Source: Chryseobacterium sp. FP211-J200 (GTDB lineage: Bacteria > Bacteroidota > Bacteroidia > Flavobacteriales > Weeksellaceae). From it: DNA of 64,000 nt. The stretch lies in the NCBI RefSeq assembly GCF_001643375.1, contig NZ_LSHB01000030.1, positions 25,160 to 89,159 of the forward strand, written 5' to 3'. Every line of letters begins with the position of its first letter. Position 1 is the stretch's first letter. Shown here in pieces: positions 1 to 8,955 of the stretch. Position numbers and translations under genes: made by a program. A model generated the notes under the pieces. That model ran no database searches. It saw only the letters and a program-made list of their open reading frames with translations, and was not told where the DNA came from.

Positions 1-946
1 CAGAAGCTAAAGGACCACCATATTCTTCATTTGCACTGATACCTTGAGATTTTGTATGTGTGTACGCAAAAGTCTGCCCAACTGTCAACCAATCTGTAAC
101 TTTATGTGTTGAGTTTAATCTTGCATTGAGTCTTTTGTAATATGAGATATCACTCATTACAATTCCAGTTTGATCAAAATATCCAAATGAAGCATAGTAT
201 GTAGATTTCTCATTTCCTCCATTAATACTCACTTCATGATTTGATTTCTCGCCCGTTCCAAAAATAGTGTCTTGCCAATCTGTACCTTTACCAAATTTTG
301 ATGGATCTGCGTAGCGAATTGGTTTTCCGTCATTGGAAAAAGCTTCATTAATAATTGTAGCATATTCTGTAGCATTGAGAAGATCTAATTTTTTTGCAGC
401 ATTTCCAAATCCATAAAATCCATTATATGAGAGACCAAGCTTCCCTTTCTTGCCTTTTTTAGTGGTAACAAGAATAACTCCTTTGGCCGCAGAAACCCCA
501 TAAATTGCAGATGAAGCCCCATCTTTTAGAACTTCAATACTTTCTATGTCGGACTGGTTTAACCATCCAATATTATCCACGACAATACCATCAACTACCC
601 AAAGAGGACTATTACTTCCTGCACCGAAACTGGTGATTCCTCTTACACGCACCGTAGCTGCGGCACCTGGTTGTCCAGAGTTCGTAACTACCGATACACC
701 AGCAGCTCTACCTTGTAACACTTGCTCAGGCTTTCCTGCCGGAATGTTTTCAATATCCGAAGCTTTTATGCTAGCAATTGCACCTGTTACATTACTTTTC
801 TTTTGAGTCCCATAACCGATAACCACGACTTCTTCTATTACTTTTTCTTTAGAAGTCGTGTCACTTACCCGTTGTTGAGCTGAGTAGTTGGCTGTAAAGT
901 AGAGAACAGCCGCTAGCCCAAGACATTTTGAATACTTTAAGTTCAT
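1..946 (-). CDS. SusC/RagA-type TonB-dependent outer membrane receptor, N-terminal part (runs off the window)
   Basis: Reading the minus strand from the ATG at 946 gives an open frame to the window edge, about 315 residues. It begins with a signal peptide (MNLKYSKCLGLAAVLYFTA), followed by a TonB-box-like EEVVVIGYGTQ stretch and then a plug domain with the typical SusC features: LQGRAAGVSV, VRVRGI, WVVDGI, IEVLKDGASSAIYG and AAKGVILVTTKKG. SusC proteins import oligosaccharides or peptides across the outer membrane with a SusD lipoprotein partner, which would lie to the left of the window. The carboxypeptidase-like N-terminal domain common in SusC proteins is absent: only about 20 residues separate the signal peptide from the TonB box. 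The substrate cannot be told from this part. Confidence 0.93.
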   Translation of the reverse strand, partial: MNLKYSKCLGLAAVLYFTANYSAQQRVSDTTSKEKVIEEVVVIGYGTQKKSNVTGAIASIKASDIENIPAGKPEQVLQGRAAGVSVVTNSGQPGAAATVRVRGITSFGAGSNSPLWVVDGIVVDNIGWLNQSDIESIEVLKDGASSAIYGVSAAKGVILVTTKKGKKGKLGLSYNGFYGFGNAAKKLDLLNATEYATIINEAFSNDGKPIRYADPSKFGKGTDWQDTIFGTGEKSNHEVSINGGNEKSTYYASFGYFDQTGIVMSDISYYKRLNARLNSTHKVTDWLTVGQTFAYTHTKSQGISANEEYGGPLAS

Positions 947-983
947 ATTTTAATTAATTTTTGTTAATCTCAAACTGAGACAA

Positions 984-1013
984 TAAAAGTAATTTATTTT
1001 TTCACATCACAAA
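984..1013 (-). promoter_or_regulatory. Putative Bacteroidota promoter for the susC gene
   Basis: On the minus strand TTTG (1013-1010) is followed after 18 bp by TACTTTTA (991-984), which fits the Bacteroidota TTTG / TAnnTTTG pattern except for the last base. It lies about 40 bp upstream of the receptor ATG. Confidence 0.4.
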
Positions 1014-1151
1014 ATAAAATTTTATTTTTTTTGTTTTCCTTTTATTGATGGGATTTTCAGTGAGGTACTTATCATAAATTCCGTTAATTTTTGTACATTT
1101 GAAATCCCTGAAAAAGTGAGTGAATGTTAAAAATAAGTTAACTTGGATTAA

Positions 1152-2351
1152 ATGAATGTTAATAAAAATAGAATAAAGATACCGCTCATGTTAAGCTTTC
1201 TGATATTCTCTATGTTATTGAACAGCATGGGCGTGATCATACTCCAACTTTCGGAGAAGGTTTCTTACAAAGGTTTGGGTGTTTTGGAGTCTTTCAAAGA
1301 TATTCCGATGGCAATCATGTCTTTATTTTGTGTGAACCTGATCGCTAAGACAGGAAACAAAAACGCATTGATTTTCTCATTGATCTTTATCCTGGTAAGT
1401 TGCATCGCACTGCCATTGGTAGATGCATTTTGGTTCTTCAAGATCTGGTTGAGTATTGTGGGCGTCAGTTTTGCGTTGGCGAAGATCTCCGTCTTCAGTA
1501 TTATAAAGAATAATTTTAAGGATGAGCAATTGTCAAGTGCAATCAGTAGTGTGGACGCTTCATTTATGTTTGGGATATTTTTCGTGAATATTGGTTTCGG
1601 AACATTGCTGACCAGTTCTTATGCAAACTATTGGAAGTTTGGATTTTGGATCATTGCCTTTCTAAGTATCATCACACTTCTGATGCTGAGAGCTGCAAAA
1701 ATAGATGAAGAACCAAACAATGATCATAGAAAAAAATCCGGCGAGTGGAAATTCTTTCTAACTCCAAAGCTCGTTTATTTTTTCATCATCGTCTTCTTCA
1801 TGGTTTTTATAGAACAGAGTTTTAATTCCTGGCTTCCAAGCTTTTTCAAGAATAATCTGAAGATCAATTCTTACTTTGCATTGCAGGCTTCTGCATTTTT
1901 GGCCTTATTCTCATTTGTTGGAAGATTGATCACAAGTCGATTGATATTGAGGTTTCATTGGTTCAGATTTGTATTGGTCTGTCTTTTCATGGTCTTCGTA
2001 ATATTAGGAATTTGCCAAGTATTGATCTCTTATTTCTACGTTGATTTCAAATTTTCATTAATATTCCTAATGCCAATGGTTGGCCTATTCCTTGCACCAC
2101 TTTTCCCACTTTACAACTCTGAGATATTGAATAAGGTTCCGAAAGAAAAAACGCACCTTTTGGTATCAATCGTTGTCATATTTTCCTCTTTGGGAAGTTC
2201 TGTAGGATCGCTCTATATGGCAATCATTTTTTACAAAGATGTAAGTAATTTTTACCCTTTATTTATTTTATTACCATTATTAATTATATTTGGCCTTACT
2301 TTTTTCCTAAATAAAACGCCAATAACCTATGACCGAGAACACCAAGAATAA
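1152..2351 (+). CDS. MFS transporter, probably sugar/H+ symporter type
   Basis: A 399-residue, very hydrophobic protein with about 12 membrane segments split by a charged central loop near residues 185-205 (DEEPNNDHRKKSGEW), the usual layout of the major facilitator superfamily. The second half contains ALFSFVGRLITSRLIL, an MFS-type loop with a GR motif. It most resembles the FucP-like sugar symporters of Bacteroidota, but no substrate residue can be assigned. Its 3' end overlaps the following Nudix-type regulator gene by 23 bp, so the two are surely cotranscribed. The pair is divergent from the susC gene, which suggests one locus for uptake of a carbohydrate. The start is the ATG at 1152. 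Confidence 0.8.
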   Translation: MNVNKNRIKIPLMLSFLIFSMLLNSMGVIILQLSEKVSYKGLGVLESFKDIPMAIMSLFCVNLIAKTGNKNALIFSLIFILVSCIALPLVDAFWFFKIWLSIVGVSFALAKISVFSIIKNNFKDEQLSSAISSVDASFMFGIFFVNIGFGTLLTSSYANYWKFGFWIIAFLSIITLLMLRAAKIDEEPNNDHRKKSGEWKFFLTPKLVYFFIIVFFMVFIEQSFNSWLPSFFKNNLKINSYFALQASAFLALFSFVGRLITSRLILRFHWFRFVLVCLFMVFVILGICQVLISYFYVDFKFSLIFLMPMVGLFLAPLFPLYNSEILNKVPKEKTHLLVSIVVIFSSLGSSVGSLYMAIIFYKDVSNFYPLFILLPLLIIFGLTFFLNKTPITYDREHQE

Positions 2352-3099
2352 ACAAAATCTTAAAGAATTAATAGACACCAATGATTTCGTAGAACACGTC
2401 TCTGTGGACTGTGTGATATTCGGGTTTCACAAGGATACGCTGAAGGTTCTGCTCCTGAAATATCATGACCTTGATCTCTGGTCTGTTCCAGGCGGATTTA
2501 TCTTCAATGATGAGAATCTGAATGACGCAGCTGCTAGAACTTTATACGAAAGAACACACCTTTCGGACGTATTTTTGGAGCAATTTTATACCTTTGGAGA
2601 CATCAAAAGAACCGAAAACAATACACATCAAAAACTACTTGAAAATAGAAATATCGAAGTGGACCAAAATCACTGGATCTATCAGCGTTTTATTTCCGTA
2701 GGTTATTGTGCCTTAATAGATTATACTTTGACCTACACTTTCCCAGATTCCTTCAATGAAGTTTGCCAATGGTTCAATGTCAGCGAGTTACCAAACATGG
2801 CCTTCGATCACCAGGAAATGATAGAAAAAGGACTACTCTATCTCAGAAAAAATATTGATTATCAGGTGATGGGAAGTAATCTTCTTCCGGACAAATTTAC
2901 GATGAAAGAGTTGCAACATCTTTATGAAGCCATCCTTGGAGAACCGCTCAGACGCAACAATTTCCAGAGAAAGATCCTCGGAATGAACATCCTGGAAAGA
3001 TTGGAAAAACATTACAGTGGTTCTGCTAACAAAGCGCCTTTTCTGTACAGATTTTTGGACGGTTCGAACACTACTATTTCAAAATCGGACTTTGACTAA
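2329..3099 (+). CDS. Nudix-domain transcriptional regulator (AraR/NrtR-like) with C-terminal winged helix
   Basis: This 256-residue protein has an N-terminal Nudix fold (DCVIFGFHKDTLKVLLLKY, then LWSVPGGFI) and a C-terminal winged-helix region (residues about 185-245, from LPDKFTMKELQHLYEAILG to the FLYRF end), as in the NrtR family of repressors. The Nudix box is degenerate: GFIFNDE keeps the first glycine and glutamate, but the REUXEE core reads RTLYER, so hydrolase activity is unlikely and the domain probably only binds an effector. In Bacteroides the related AraR senses arabinose. The gene overlaps the transporter gene by 23 bp and ends just before a terminator hairpin. It probably controls this transporter and perhaps the divergent susC gene. 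Confidence 0.82.
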   Translation: MTENTKNKQNLKELIDTNDFVEHVSVDCVIFGFHKDTLKVLLLKYHDLDLWSVPGGFIFNDENLNDAAARTLYERTHLSDVFLEQFYTFGDIKRTENNTHQKLLENRNIEVDQNHWIYQRFISVGYCALIDYTLTYTFPDSFNEVCQWFNVSELPNMAFDHQEMIEKGLLYLRKNIDYQVMGSNLLPDKFTMKELQHLYEAILGEPLRRNNFQRKILGMNILERLEKHYSGSANKAPFLYRFLDGSNTTISKSDFD

Positions 3100-3133
3100 T
3101 TGATTTACTTTTGTAAGGATCAAATAAAAACAA

Positions 3134-3160
3134 AAAAGACGACATATTCTGTCGTCTTTT
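3134..3160. terminator. Bidirectional intrinsic terminator
   Basis: A perfect 10-bp stem (AAAAGACGAC / GTCGTCTTTT) with a 7-nt loop, giving a run of T on either strand. It lies between the convergent Nudix regulator gene and the M28 peptidase gene. Confidence 0.85.
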
Positions 3161-3202
3161 CTGTTATAAAAAATTCAAAATCTAATTTCTAGATTCTAAA
3201 CT

Positions 3203-4228
3203 CTATCTGTTACTCTTCCCATCAACTTTGATCCTCTCTGGTCTGTTTGCCAATTCCCAAGCTGTAGTGAAAACCAATTGCGTTCTTTTCTGCAACAGTG
3301 GATAGTCTATTTTATCAGGTTTATCTGATGGTTTGTGGTAATCTTCATGAATTCCGTCGAAGAAGAATGCCACTGGAATATTATGCTTTGCAAAGTTATA
3401 GTGGTCTGATCTGTAATATAATCTCTGTGGATCTTTCGGGTCGTCATATTTATAATTAAGTTCCAGATTGACAGATTTTTGGTTCGCAGTTTCATTGATC
3501 TTTTTAAGTTCTGTACTCAACATTTCGGAGCCGATCACGTACACATATTGTTTGCCTCTGTTTTCCGGATCGTCGCGCCCGATCATATCGATATTAAGGT
3601 CAGCAACTGTGTTTGCTAAAGGGAAAACTGGATTGTCAGAATAATACTCGGAACCGAAAAGTCCGTGCTCCTCGCCTGTCACGTGAAGGAAAAGGATGGA
3701 ACGTTTTGGACCATAACCTTTTTTCTTAGCTTCCTGGAAGGCTTTTGCGATTTCCATTACCGCCACAGTTCCACTTCCATCGTCGTCTGCTCCATTGTAA
3801 ACAACGCCATTCTTTGTTCCAACGTGATCATAATGTCCAGAGATGACAATCACCTCATTGGGCTTTTCACTTCCTTCGATATAGGCTAGAATGTTTTCAG
3901 AATCTGGCAAGGCTTCACCATATTTTTTCATCGCTTCAGTAGGCACTTTTTGATAGTACGAACCCAAAGCTTCAGGAAAACCGATACCATATTTTTTATA
4001 TTGCTCGATCATATAAACGCCGGCTTTCTTCTGACCTGCACTTCCCGTATCTCTACCTTCCATATCGTCGGCAGCAATCACATAAAGGTTTGTTTTGAGA
4101 TCTTCAAGACTAATTTTATTATAAGCGTCTTTGAAACCTTTGCCTTCATAAGTGAAGTTTTTTGCGGCCGAGCAGCTTTGCAACAACGCAAAACCAGCAA
4201 GGAAACCGTATAGTTTTATATTTTTCAT
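3203..4228 (-). CDS. M28-family zinc metallopeptidase, lipoprotein
   Basis: A 341-residue protein with a lipoprotein signal (FALLQSC, Cys19), so it is probably anchored in the cell envelope. The M28 di-zinc peptidase core is complete: GHYDHVG (first zinc His), YNGADDDGSG (bridging Asp), VTGEEHGLFGS (catalytic and zinc Glu), LNIDMIGR (Asp) and GIHEDYHKPSD (last His). The family removes N-terminal residues from peptides, and many Bacteroidota have several such secreted aminopeptidases for protein feeding. The gene stands alone. Its stop lies close to the terminator hairpin shared with the convergent gene. The ATG start is followed directly by a good signal peptide. Confidence 0.92.
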   Translation of the reverse strand: MKNIKLYGFLAGFALLQSCSAAKNFTYEGKGFKDAYNKISLEDLKTNLYVIAADDMEGRDTGSAGQKKAGVYMIEQYKKYGIGFPEALGSYYQKVPTEAMKKYGEALPDSENILAYIEGSEKPNEVIVISGHYDHVGTKNGVVYNGADDDGSGTVAVMEIAKAFQEAKKKGYGPKRSILFLHVTGEEHGLFGSEYYSDNPVFPLANTVADLNIDMIGRDDPENRGKQYVYVIGSEMLSTELKKINETANQKSVNLELNYKYDDPKDPQRLYYRSDHYNFAKHNIPVAFFFDGIHEDYHKPSDKPDKIDYPLLQKRTQLVFTTAWELANRPERIKVDGKSNR

Positions 4229-4268
4229 AAAGTAAATTTAGTATTAAGTCGGTGTTATAAAAGGATTG

Positions 4269-4616
4269 TTACAAAGTTTTACCAAATTTTTTCTTTAAAT
4301 CAAATTCGGTTTTAACAAATAAAAAGATGGCCAGTAATATTGTTTCTACTATTCCGATCGTATTGATCACATTTTGATCTGAAAAGAAAAATAAGCCTAT
4401 AATTCCTGTTATTAGAAGTAGAATCCCGAAGACCATCAATAATTTGGAAGACAACTTTTGAGCAAAATTCCATCGCTCCAAGTTTTTCATAGAACTTGTT
4501 GTCCTGTAACCATAGAGGTAATTGATCTTTTTTGGAGGAAACACAAACATCAGAATTCCTGCGAACAGAAATACGGAACCGACAAGAAAAGGTACAGATG
4601 TGGTATTTTCTATCAT
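4269..4616 (-). CDS. SdpI-family small membrane protein
   Basis: A 115-residue protein with three hydrophobic segments (about residues 8-26, 58-78 and 86-102) and, after the first, the motif KINYLYGYRTTSSMKNLERWNFAQ, typical of the SdpI/YfhL family. In Bacillus SdpI is the immunity protein against the SdpC toxin, but most Bacteroidota members have no known partner and none is visible here. It lies 16 bp downstream of the VOC-family gene on the same strand and may be cotranscribed with it and the YciI gene. Function beyond membrane location is not clear. Confidence 0.75.
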   Translation of the reverse strand: MIENTTSVPFLVGSVFLFAGILMFVFPPKKINYLYGYRTTSSMKNLERWNFAQKLSSKLLMVFGILLLITGIIGLFFFSDQNVINTIGIVETILLAIFLFVKTEFDLKKKFGKTL

Positions 4617-4632
4617 AATTGATGATTTTTAA

Positions 4633-4983
4633 TTAATTTTTCTCTCCAAAAGTCAATAATGTTCCGCTTGGGTCGATCAGCGAAAAATCTTTAATATGCC
4701 AAGGTTTTGTTTCCAATTTTCCGTTGGGATGGATTTCAATGCCTTGATCCTGAATTTCTTGATACAATTTTTCAATCTCATTTTCAATTCTCAGATAAAT
4801 CATAAAATCCGATTTTTCCGGAACCAAATTTTCAAAGCTAAAAAAGTGGATCTCCAATTCCTGATATTTCGTGATCAGATAATCGCCATGGTCTGCAACC
4901 AATTCAAAACCTAATTTCGAATAATAATCAATTGTCTTTTCCTTATTGATAAAAGGAAGCTTGGGAATAACCAGTGAAATCAT
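4633..4983 (-). CDS. VOC-superfamily (glyoxalase/bleomycin-resistance-like) protein
   Basis: At 116 residues it has the size and pattern of a single-chain VOC protein: an opening LVIPKLPFINKEKTIDYYSKLGFEL, a central LEIHFFSF strand and an ending HIKDFSLIDPSGTLLTFGE, where Asp-Pro-(Ser/Asp)-Gly is the family hallmark. The pattern is closest to bleomycin-resistance-type proteins, which bind drugs without metal, but a thiol-dependent enzyme cannot be excluded. The start is an ATG 12 bp after the YciI-family gene, so the two probably share a transcript. Confidence 0.78.
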   Translation of the reverse strand: MISLVIPKLPFINKEKTIDYYSKLGFELVADHGDYLITKYQELEIHFFSFENLVPEKSDFMIYLRIENEIEKLYQEIQDQGIEIHPNGKLETKPWHIKDFSLIDPSGTLLTFGEKN

Positions 4984-4995
4984 AGTTCTGAATTT

Positions 4996-5265
4996 TTAAG
5001 CTAATTCATCATTCCATTCTCTGATGGTCACTTTTGCAATCAAACCTTCCTGAACAAAAGGGTCACCATTTACAAATTCCTCCGCAGCTTCCTTATTGAT
5101 GAAGATTGCCATTGCACCTTCTCCCTCATTGGCAAAAGCGCCTGTTCCCAAAACTTTTCCAGACTTGATGAACTCTTCCTCCAATACTTCGTGGCGTGGA
5201 AAAACGGCCATAAACTCATCCATTGTTTTGTCAGTGGCGTGTTCGTAAAATACTACTGCTTTCAT
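4996..5265 (-). CDS. YciI-like protein
   Basis: An 89-residue protein matching the YciI/YCII fold, a ferredoxin-like dimer: an N-terminal strand (MKAVVFYEHA), a helix with a conserved His-containing segment (FPRHEVLEEEFIKSGKVLGTGAF), a second strand (GAMAIFINKEAAEEFVNGDPFVQEGL) and a final strand (AKVTIREWND). The GDPFV motif is the best-known family signature. The family's activity is poorly known; some members act as dehalogenases or fusion partners of sigma factors. It is the first gene of a probable three-gene unit with the VOC and SdpI-like genes. Confidence 0.8.
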   Translation of the reverse strand: MKAVVFYEHATDKTMDEFMAVFPRHEVLEEEFIKSGKVLGTGAFANEGEGAMAIFINKEAAEEFVNGDPFVQEGLIAKVTIREWNDELA

Positions 5266-5311
5266 ATTGTATGTTTTTTAATTTTAATAAAGATAAAAAT
5301 TAATACTATAA

Positions 5312-8146
5312 TTAATGCGCTTCCAACCAGTTATTTCCAACACCAACTTCGACTAAAAGCGGAACTGTCGTAACGAATGCAGATTCCATTTCTTTTTTAA
5401 TTAATGACATCGCAACATCTACTTCATCAATCGGTGCTTCGAAAAGTAGTTCATCATGAACCTGCAAAAGCATTTTGGTTTGAAGGTTTTGAGCTTCCAA
5501 TTCTTCATCAATTTTTATCATTGCCAATTTGATGATGTCGGCTGCACTACCTTGGATTGGCGCATTCACAGCGTTTCTTTCGGCGTGGGCTTTAACTACA
5601 AAATTGCTGGAATTGATATCTTTCAAATGGCGTTTTCTACCAAGAATCGTTTGGACATAACCTAGATCCTGAGCTTTCTTGACTTGCTCTGCCATATATT
5701 CTTTCAAACGCGGATAAGATTCATAATAAGAATCGATCATCTTTTTCGCTTCGGTTCTGGAAAGTCCGGTTTGTTCGGCTAAGGCAAAGGCACCTTGACC
5801 ATAAATAATTCCAAAATTCACCGTTTTCGCCTGACCTCTTTGGATTTTCGTCACTTCTTCCAATGGAATATCAAACAACTTCGCCGCCGTCGAAACGTGA
5901 ATATCTTCACCATTTTGGAAAGCAGCGATCATATTTTGCTCGCCGGAAATTTCGGCAATCAATCTTAATTCAATTTGAGAATAATCGGCGGAGATGATCT
6001 TTTTTCCTTCATCAGAAACAAATGCACCACGGATCTGTTGTCCTCTTAAAGTTCGGATCGGGATATTTTGAAGATTCGGATTCACACTTGCCAGACGTCC
6101 TGTTGCTGCGACAGTTTGCGCAAAAGTCGTGTGAACACGTTCATCTTTTTTATCAATTTGACTTGGCAACGCATCAACATAGGTTGATTTCAATTTCTGC
6201 AAAGTTCTGTATTCCAGAATCGAAGCGATGATCTCGTGTTTCGAAGACAATTTTTGAAGCACATCTTCAGAAGTTGCGTATTGTCCGGTTTTTGTTTTTT
6301 TAGCTTTCGGATCCAATTGCATTTTATCAAAAAGAATTTCGCCCAGCTGTTTCGGAGAATTCATATTGAAATTTTCTCCAGACAATTCAAAGATCTTGGA
6401 TTCTAAAATGCGAAGGTCATTTTCCAAATCGATACTTTCTTGCGCCAACCAATTGTTATCGAGTTTTACGCCCGTCAATTCGATTTTCGCAAGAACACGC
6501 ATTAAGGGCATTTCGACATTGTAGAACAATTCTTCCAAATTTTCTTTGGCTAATTGTGGCGCAAACAATTCATATAATTGAAACGTCACGTCTGCATCTT
6601 CCGCAGCATAAGCCGTTTGCGTTTCGATATCAACTTCACGAAGCGTCAATTGATTTTTCCCTTTTTTACCAATAAGTGATTCTATGGAAACTGGTTTGTA
6701 ATCGAGGTACATCTCGGACAGATAATCCATTCCGTGTCGGCCATCGGGATTCAAAAGGTAATGTGCGATCATGGTGTCAAAGATTTTACCTTTAACATCG
6801 ATATTATAATTCTGAAGAACTTTTGCATCGTATTTCAGATTATGAGCAATTTTCAAAACTTCTTCAGCTTCAAAAAATGGTCGGAAAAGTTCGATCGTTT
6901 CTTGTGCTTCTTCCCTATTTTCAGAGATTGGAATATAATAAGCTAAACCTTTTTTATAAGAGAAACTCATCCCGATCAGTTCCGCTTCCAACTCATTGAG
7001 CGAAGTCGTTTCTGTATCAAAACAAACCGATTTTTGCTTGAGGAGATTGTTTAAAAGAATTCTCTGCGCTTTTGGATCATTGATATATTGATAGAGATGG
7101 TCGTTGCCTTCGATGTTTGATTTTGTAGTGGTTGCCTGGTCTAGCTGTTCGAAAGTGGCAAACATATCCATCATTCCATTTTTGTTTGGCGCATTGGATG
7201 TCTCAACTTTTCCGTCATTAGGATTTTCAACTTCCATCAATTCTTGCACATATTCTTTGTTTGAAAATGCGCGGTAAAGATTCTCGTACAATCTTCGGAA
7301 TTCCAATTCGTCAAAGATCTCTTTCACTTTATCAAAATCTGGCATATCCAGATCGTATTGCTCTTCGATGAATTCAATCGGAGCGTCACAGATAATCGTT
7401 GCTAATTTTTTAGATAAAATGCCACGCTCTGCGCTGGCTTCTACTTTCTCTTTCATTTTTCCCTTCAGCGTGTGCGTGTTTGCCAAAAGATTTTCCATCG
7501 ACCCAAATTCTTGAATGAATTTTCTAGCCGTTTTATCACCAACACCATCCAAACCTGGAATATTATCAACAGCATCGCCCATCATTCCTAGATAATCAAT
7601 GATCTGTTTCGGGTCGTTGATCTCGTATTTGGCCTTAATTTCTTCAACACCAAGGATTTCGATGTCGCTACCTTTCATGCTGGGTTTGTAGATTTTTATT
7701 TTATCTGTCACCAATTGTGCAAAATCCTTGTCAGGCGTTACCATAAAGACATTGTAGCCTTGTTTCTCCGCTTTGCAGGCAATCGTTCCAATGACATCAT
7801 CCGCTTCATAGCCTTCAACTCCCAAGATTGGAATGTGCATTGCATTCAAAATATCATTGATGAATGGCTTTGCCAAGAGAATTGGTTCCGGCGTTTCCAG
7901 ACGATTGGCTTTATATTCTGCATAATCATCGTGGCGAACATTTGTTCGGCCCACATCGAAAACGACAGCCAGATGCGTTGGGCGATCTCTCTTAATTAAT
8001 TCGATCAAAGAATTGGTGAAACCGAAAATGGCAGAAGTATTGATACCTTTTGTCGTGATCCTAGGATTTTTGATGAAGGCAAAATAACCACGAAATATCA
8101 TGGCGTACGCATCTATGAGATATAATCTTTTGTCTGTTGAAGTCAT
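5312..8146 (-). CDS. polA: DNA polymerase I
   Basis: At 944 residues this is a full-length family A polymerase. Residues 1-290 form the 5'-3' exonuclease (YLIDAYAMIFRGYFA, GYEADDVIGTIA, TPDKDFAQLV, GDAVDNIPGLDGVGDKTA). The 3'-5' proofreading domain is intact, with DTETTSLN at 377-384 and later YAAEDADVTFQL. The polymerase domain has all core motifs: ADYSQIELRLIAEISGE, RGQAKTVNFGIIYG and QVHDELLFEAP. It fills gaps in repair and removes RNA primers. It is transcribed alone. The ATG at 8146 is preceded by a TAnnTTTG-type box. Confidence 0.98.
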   Translation of the reverse strand: MTSTDKRLYLIDAYAMIFRGYFAFIKNPRITTKGINTSAIFGFTNSLIELIKRDRPTHLAVVFDVGRTNVRHDDYAEYKANRLETPEPILLAKPFINDILNAMHIPILGVEGYEADDVIGTIACKAEKQGYNVFMVTPDKDFAQLVTDKIKIYKPSMKGSDIEILGVEEIKAKYEINDPKQIIDYLGMMGDAVDNIPGLDGVGDKTARKFIQEFGSMENLLANTHTLKGKMKEKVEASAERGILSKKLATIICDAPIEFIEEQYDLDMPDFDKVKEIFDELEFRRLYENLYRAFSNKEYVQELMEVENPNDGKVETSNAPNKNGMMDMFATFEQLDQATTTKSNIEGNDHLYQYINDPKAQRILLNNLLKQKSVCFDTETTSLNELEAELIGMSFSYKKGLAYYIPISENREEAQETIELFRPFFEAEEVLKIAHNLKYDAKVLQNYNIDVKGKIFDTMIAHYLLNPDGRHGMDYLSEMYLDYKPVSIESLIGKKGKNQLTLREVDIETQTAYAAEDADVTFQLYELFAPQLAKENLEELFYNVEMPLMRVLAKIELTGVKLDNNWLAQESIDLENDLRILESKIFELSGENFNMNSPKQLGEILFDKMQLDPKAKKTKTGQYATSEDVLQKLSSKHEIIASILEYRTLQKLKSTYVDALPSQIDKKDERVHTTFAQTVAATGRLASVNPNLQNIPIRTLRGQQIRGAFVSDEGKKIISADYSQIELRLIAEISGEQNMIAAFQNGEDIHVSTAAKLFDIPLEEVTKIQRGQAKTVNFGIIYGQGAFALAEQTGLSRTEAKKMIDSYYESYPRLKEYMAEQVKKAQDLGYVQTILGRKRHLKDINSSNFVVKAHAERNAVNAPIQGSAADIIKLAMIKIDEELEAQNLQTKMLLQVHDELLFEAPIDEVDVAMSLIKKEMESAFVTTVPLLVEVGVGNNWLEAH

Positions 8147-8151
8147 AAAAA

Positions 8152-8159
8152 CAAAAGTA
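8152..8159 (-). promoter_or_regulatory. Putative -7 box upstream of polA
   Basis: The minus strand reads TACTTTTG, a match to the Bacteroidota TAnnTTTG element, only 6 bp before the polA ATG. No clear -33 TTTG was found. If it is used, the transcript would be nearly leaderless or the real start would lie slightly downstream. Confidence 0.25.
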
Positions 8160-8233
8160 ATAAAAATGTGATGATTAATGATTGAAAGACCTAAAATAAG
8201 CGTGATTGAATTCTGTTAAAAAAATCTTAAAAT

Positions 8234-8268
8234 TTTGATTGAAATATTGAAATTTGATTGTAATTTTG
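8234..8268 (+). promoter_or_regulatory. Putative Bacteroidota promoter for the lipoprotein gene at 8279
   Basis: TTTG at 8234-8237 and TAATTTTG at 8261-8268 are separated by 23 bp, at the long end of the known spacing. The box is 10 bp upstream of the ATG, so the leader would be very short. Confidence 0.45.
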
Positions 8269-8278
8269 CAAAAAACAA

Positions 8279-8833
8279 ATGAAAAAATATCTACTCTCTC
8301 TCTTTCTAACATTCTATCTGTCAAGCCTCCTGATTTCCTGCGCAAATTATGGAGATGCTTTGGTATACAAGAATAAAGATATCAAAGTTTCTAAGATCAA
8401 AACTGTCCTATACTTCAATCCAGAAGTATTTCCTGACATTACTGAGATCAAAGAACCAACTTACACAGCTTTTTACAGTGCAACATCCGACAAGATGAAG
8501 GCGCTTGGAAATATCAAGTATCTCCAAGTGGACACGCCCATTTCCTTTGATGACGTGGATACAAAAATGGTCAAGGAGATCTGTCTGAACAATAATGCGG
8601 ATATTGCTGTGGTACCAAAGGTGAAATACTTCAAAGTGGGGTTTGGAAAGTATGTGTTTTCCAATCAAGTGATCGTAAGTATGAAGCTGTACGATTCCAA
8701 TGGTTATTTTATCATGGAAACTTCGTACGATACCTACAAAGGCAATGGCAGATTATTAGGTTCTGCATCCAATTCTGTGATCATCGGAACAAAAGGTGCA
8801 ATCAGAAAAATGGACAAAGAATTGAGAAACTAA
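8279..8833 (+). CDS. Lipoprotein of unknown function
   Basis: A 184-residue protein with a clear lipoprotein signal peptide (LLISC, Cys21). The mature part is a mixed strand/helix chain with no motif I recognise. Segments such as DIAVVPKVKYFKVGFGKYVFSNQ and NQVIVSMKLYDSNGYFIMETSY suggest a small beta-rich periplasmic or outer-membrane domain. It is a single gene between divergent polA and mgtE. Confidence 0.7.
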   Translation: MKKYLLSLFLTFYLSSLLISCANYGDALVYKNKDIKVSKIKTVLYFNPEVFPDITEIKEPTYTAFYSATSDKMKALGNIKYLQVDTPISFDDVDTKMVKEICLNNNADIAVVPKVKYFKVGFGKYVFSNQVIVSMKLYDSNGYFIMETSYDTYKGNGRLLGSASNSVIIGTKGAIRKMDKELRN

Positions 8834-8907
8834 GTTTTTTCTATTCTAAACTAATTTTTATTCACATTATATTAATCTATTTCTAAAGGAATTCTTTCAG
8901 ATTTTAA

Positions 8908-8915
8908 TACTTTTG
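8908..8915 (+). promoter_or_regulatory. Putative -7 box for mgtE
   Basis: TACTTTTG is a full match to TAnnTTTG. Transcription from it would begin near 8922, 34 nt before the TTG start at 8956. This argues against any longer N-terminus, including the out-of-frame ATG at 8919. Confidence 0.45.
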
Positions 8916-8955
8916 CAATGCAAAAATCCTTAAGATCGAGAATCCAGAAATTATA

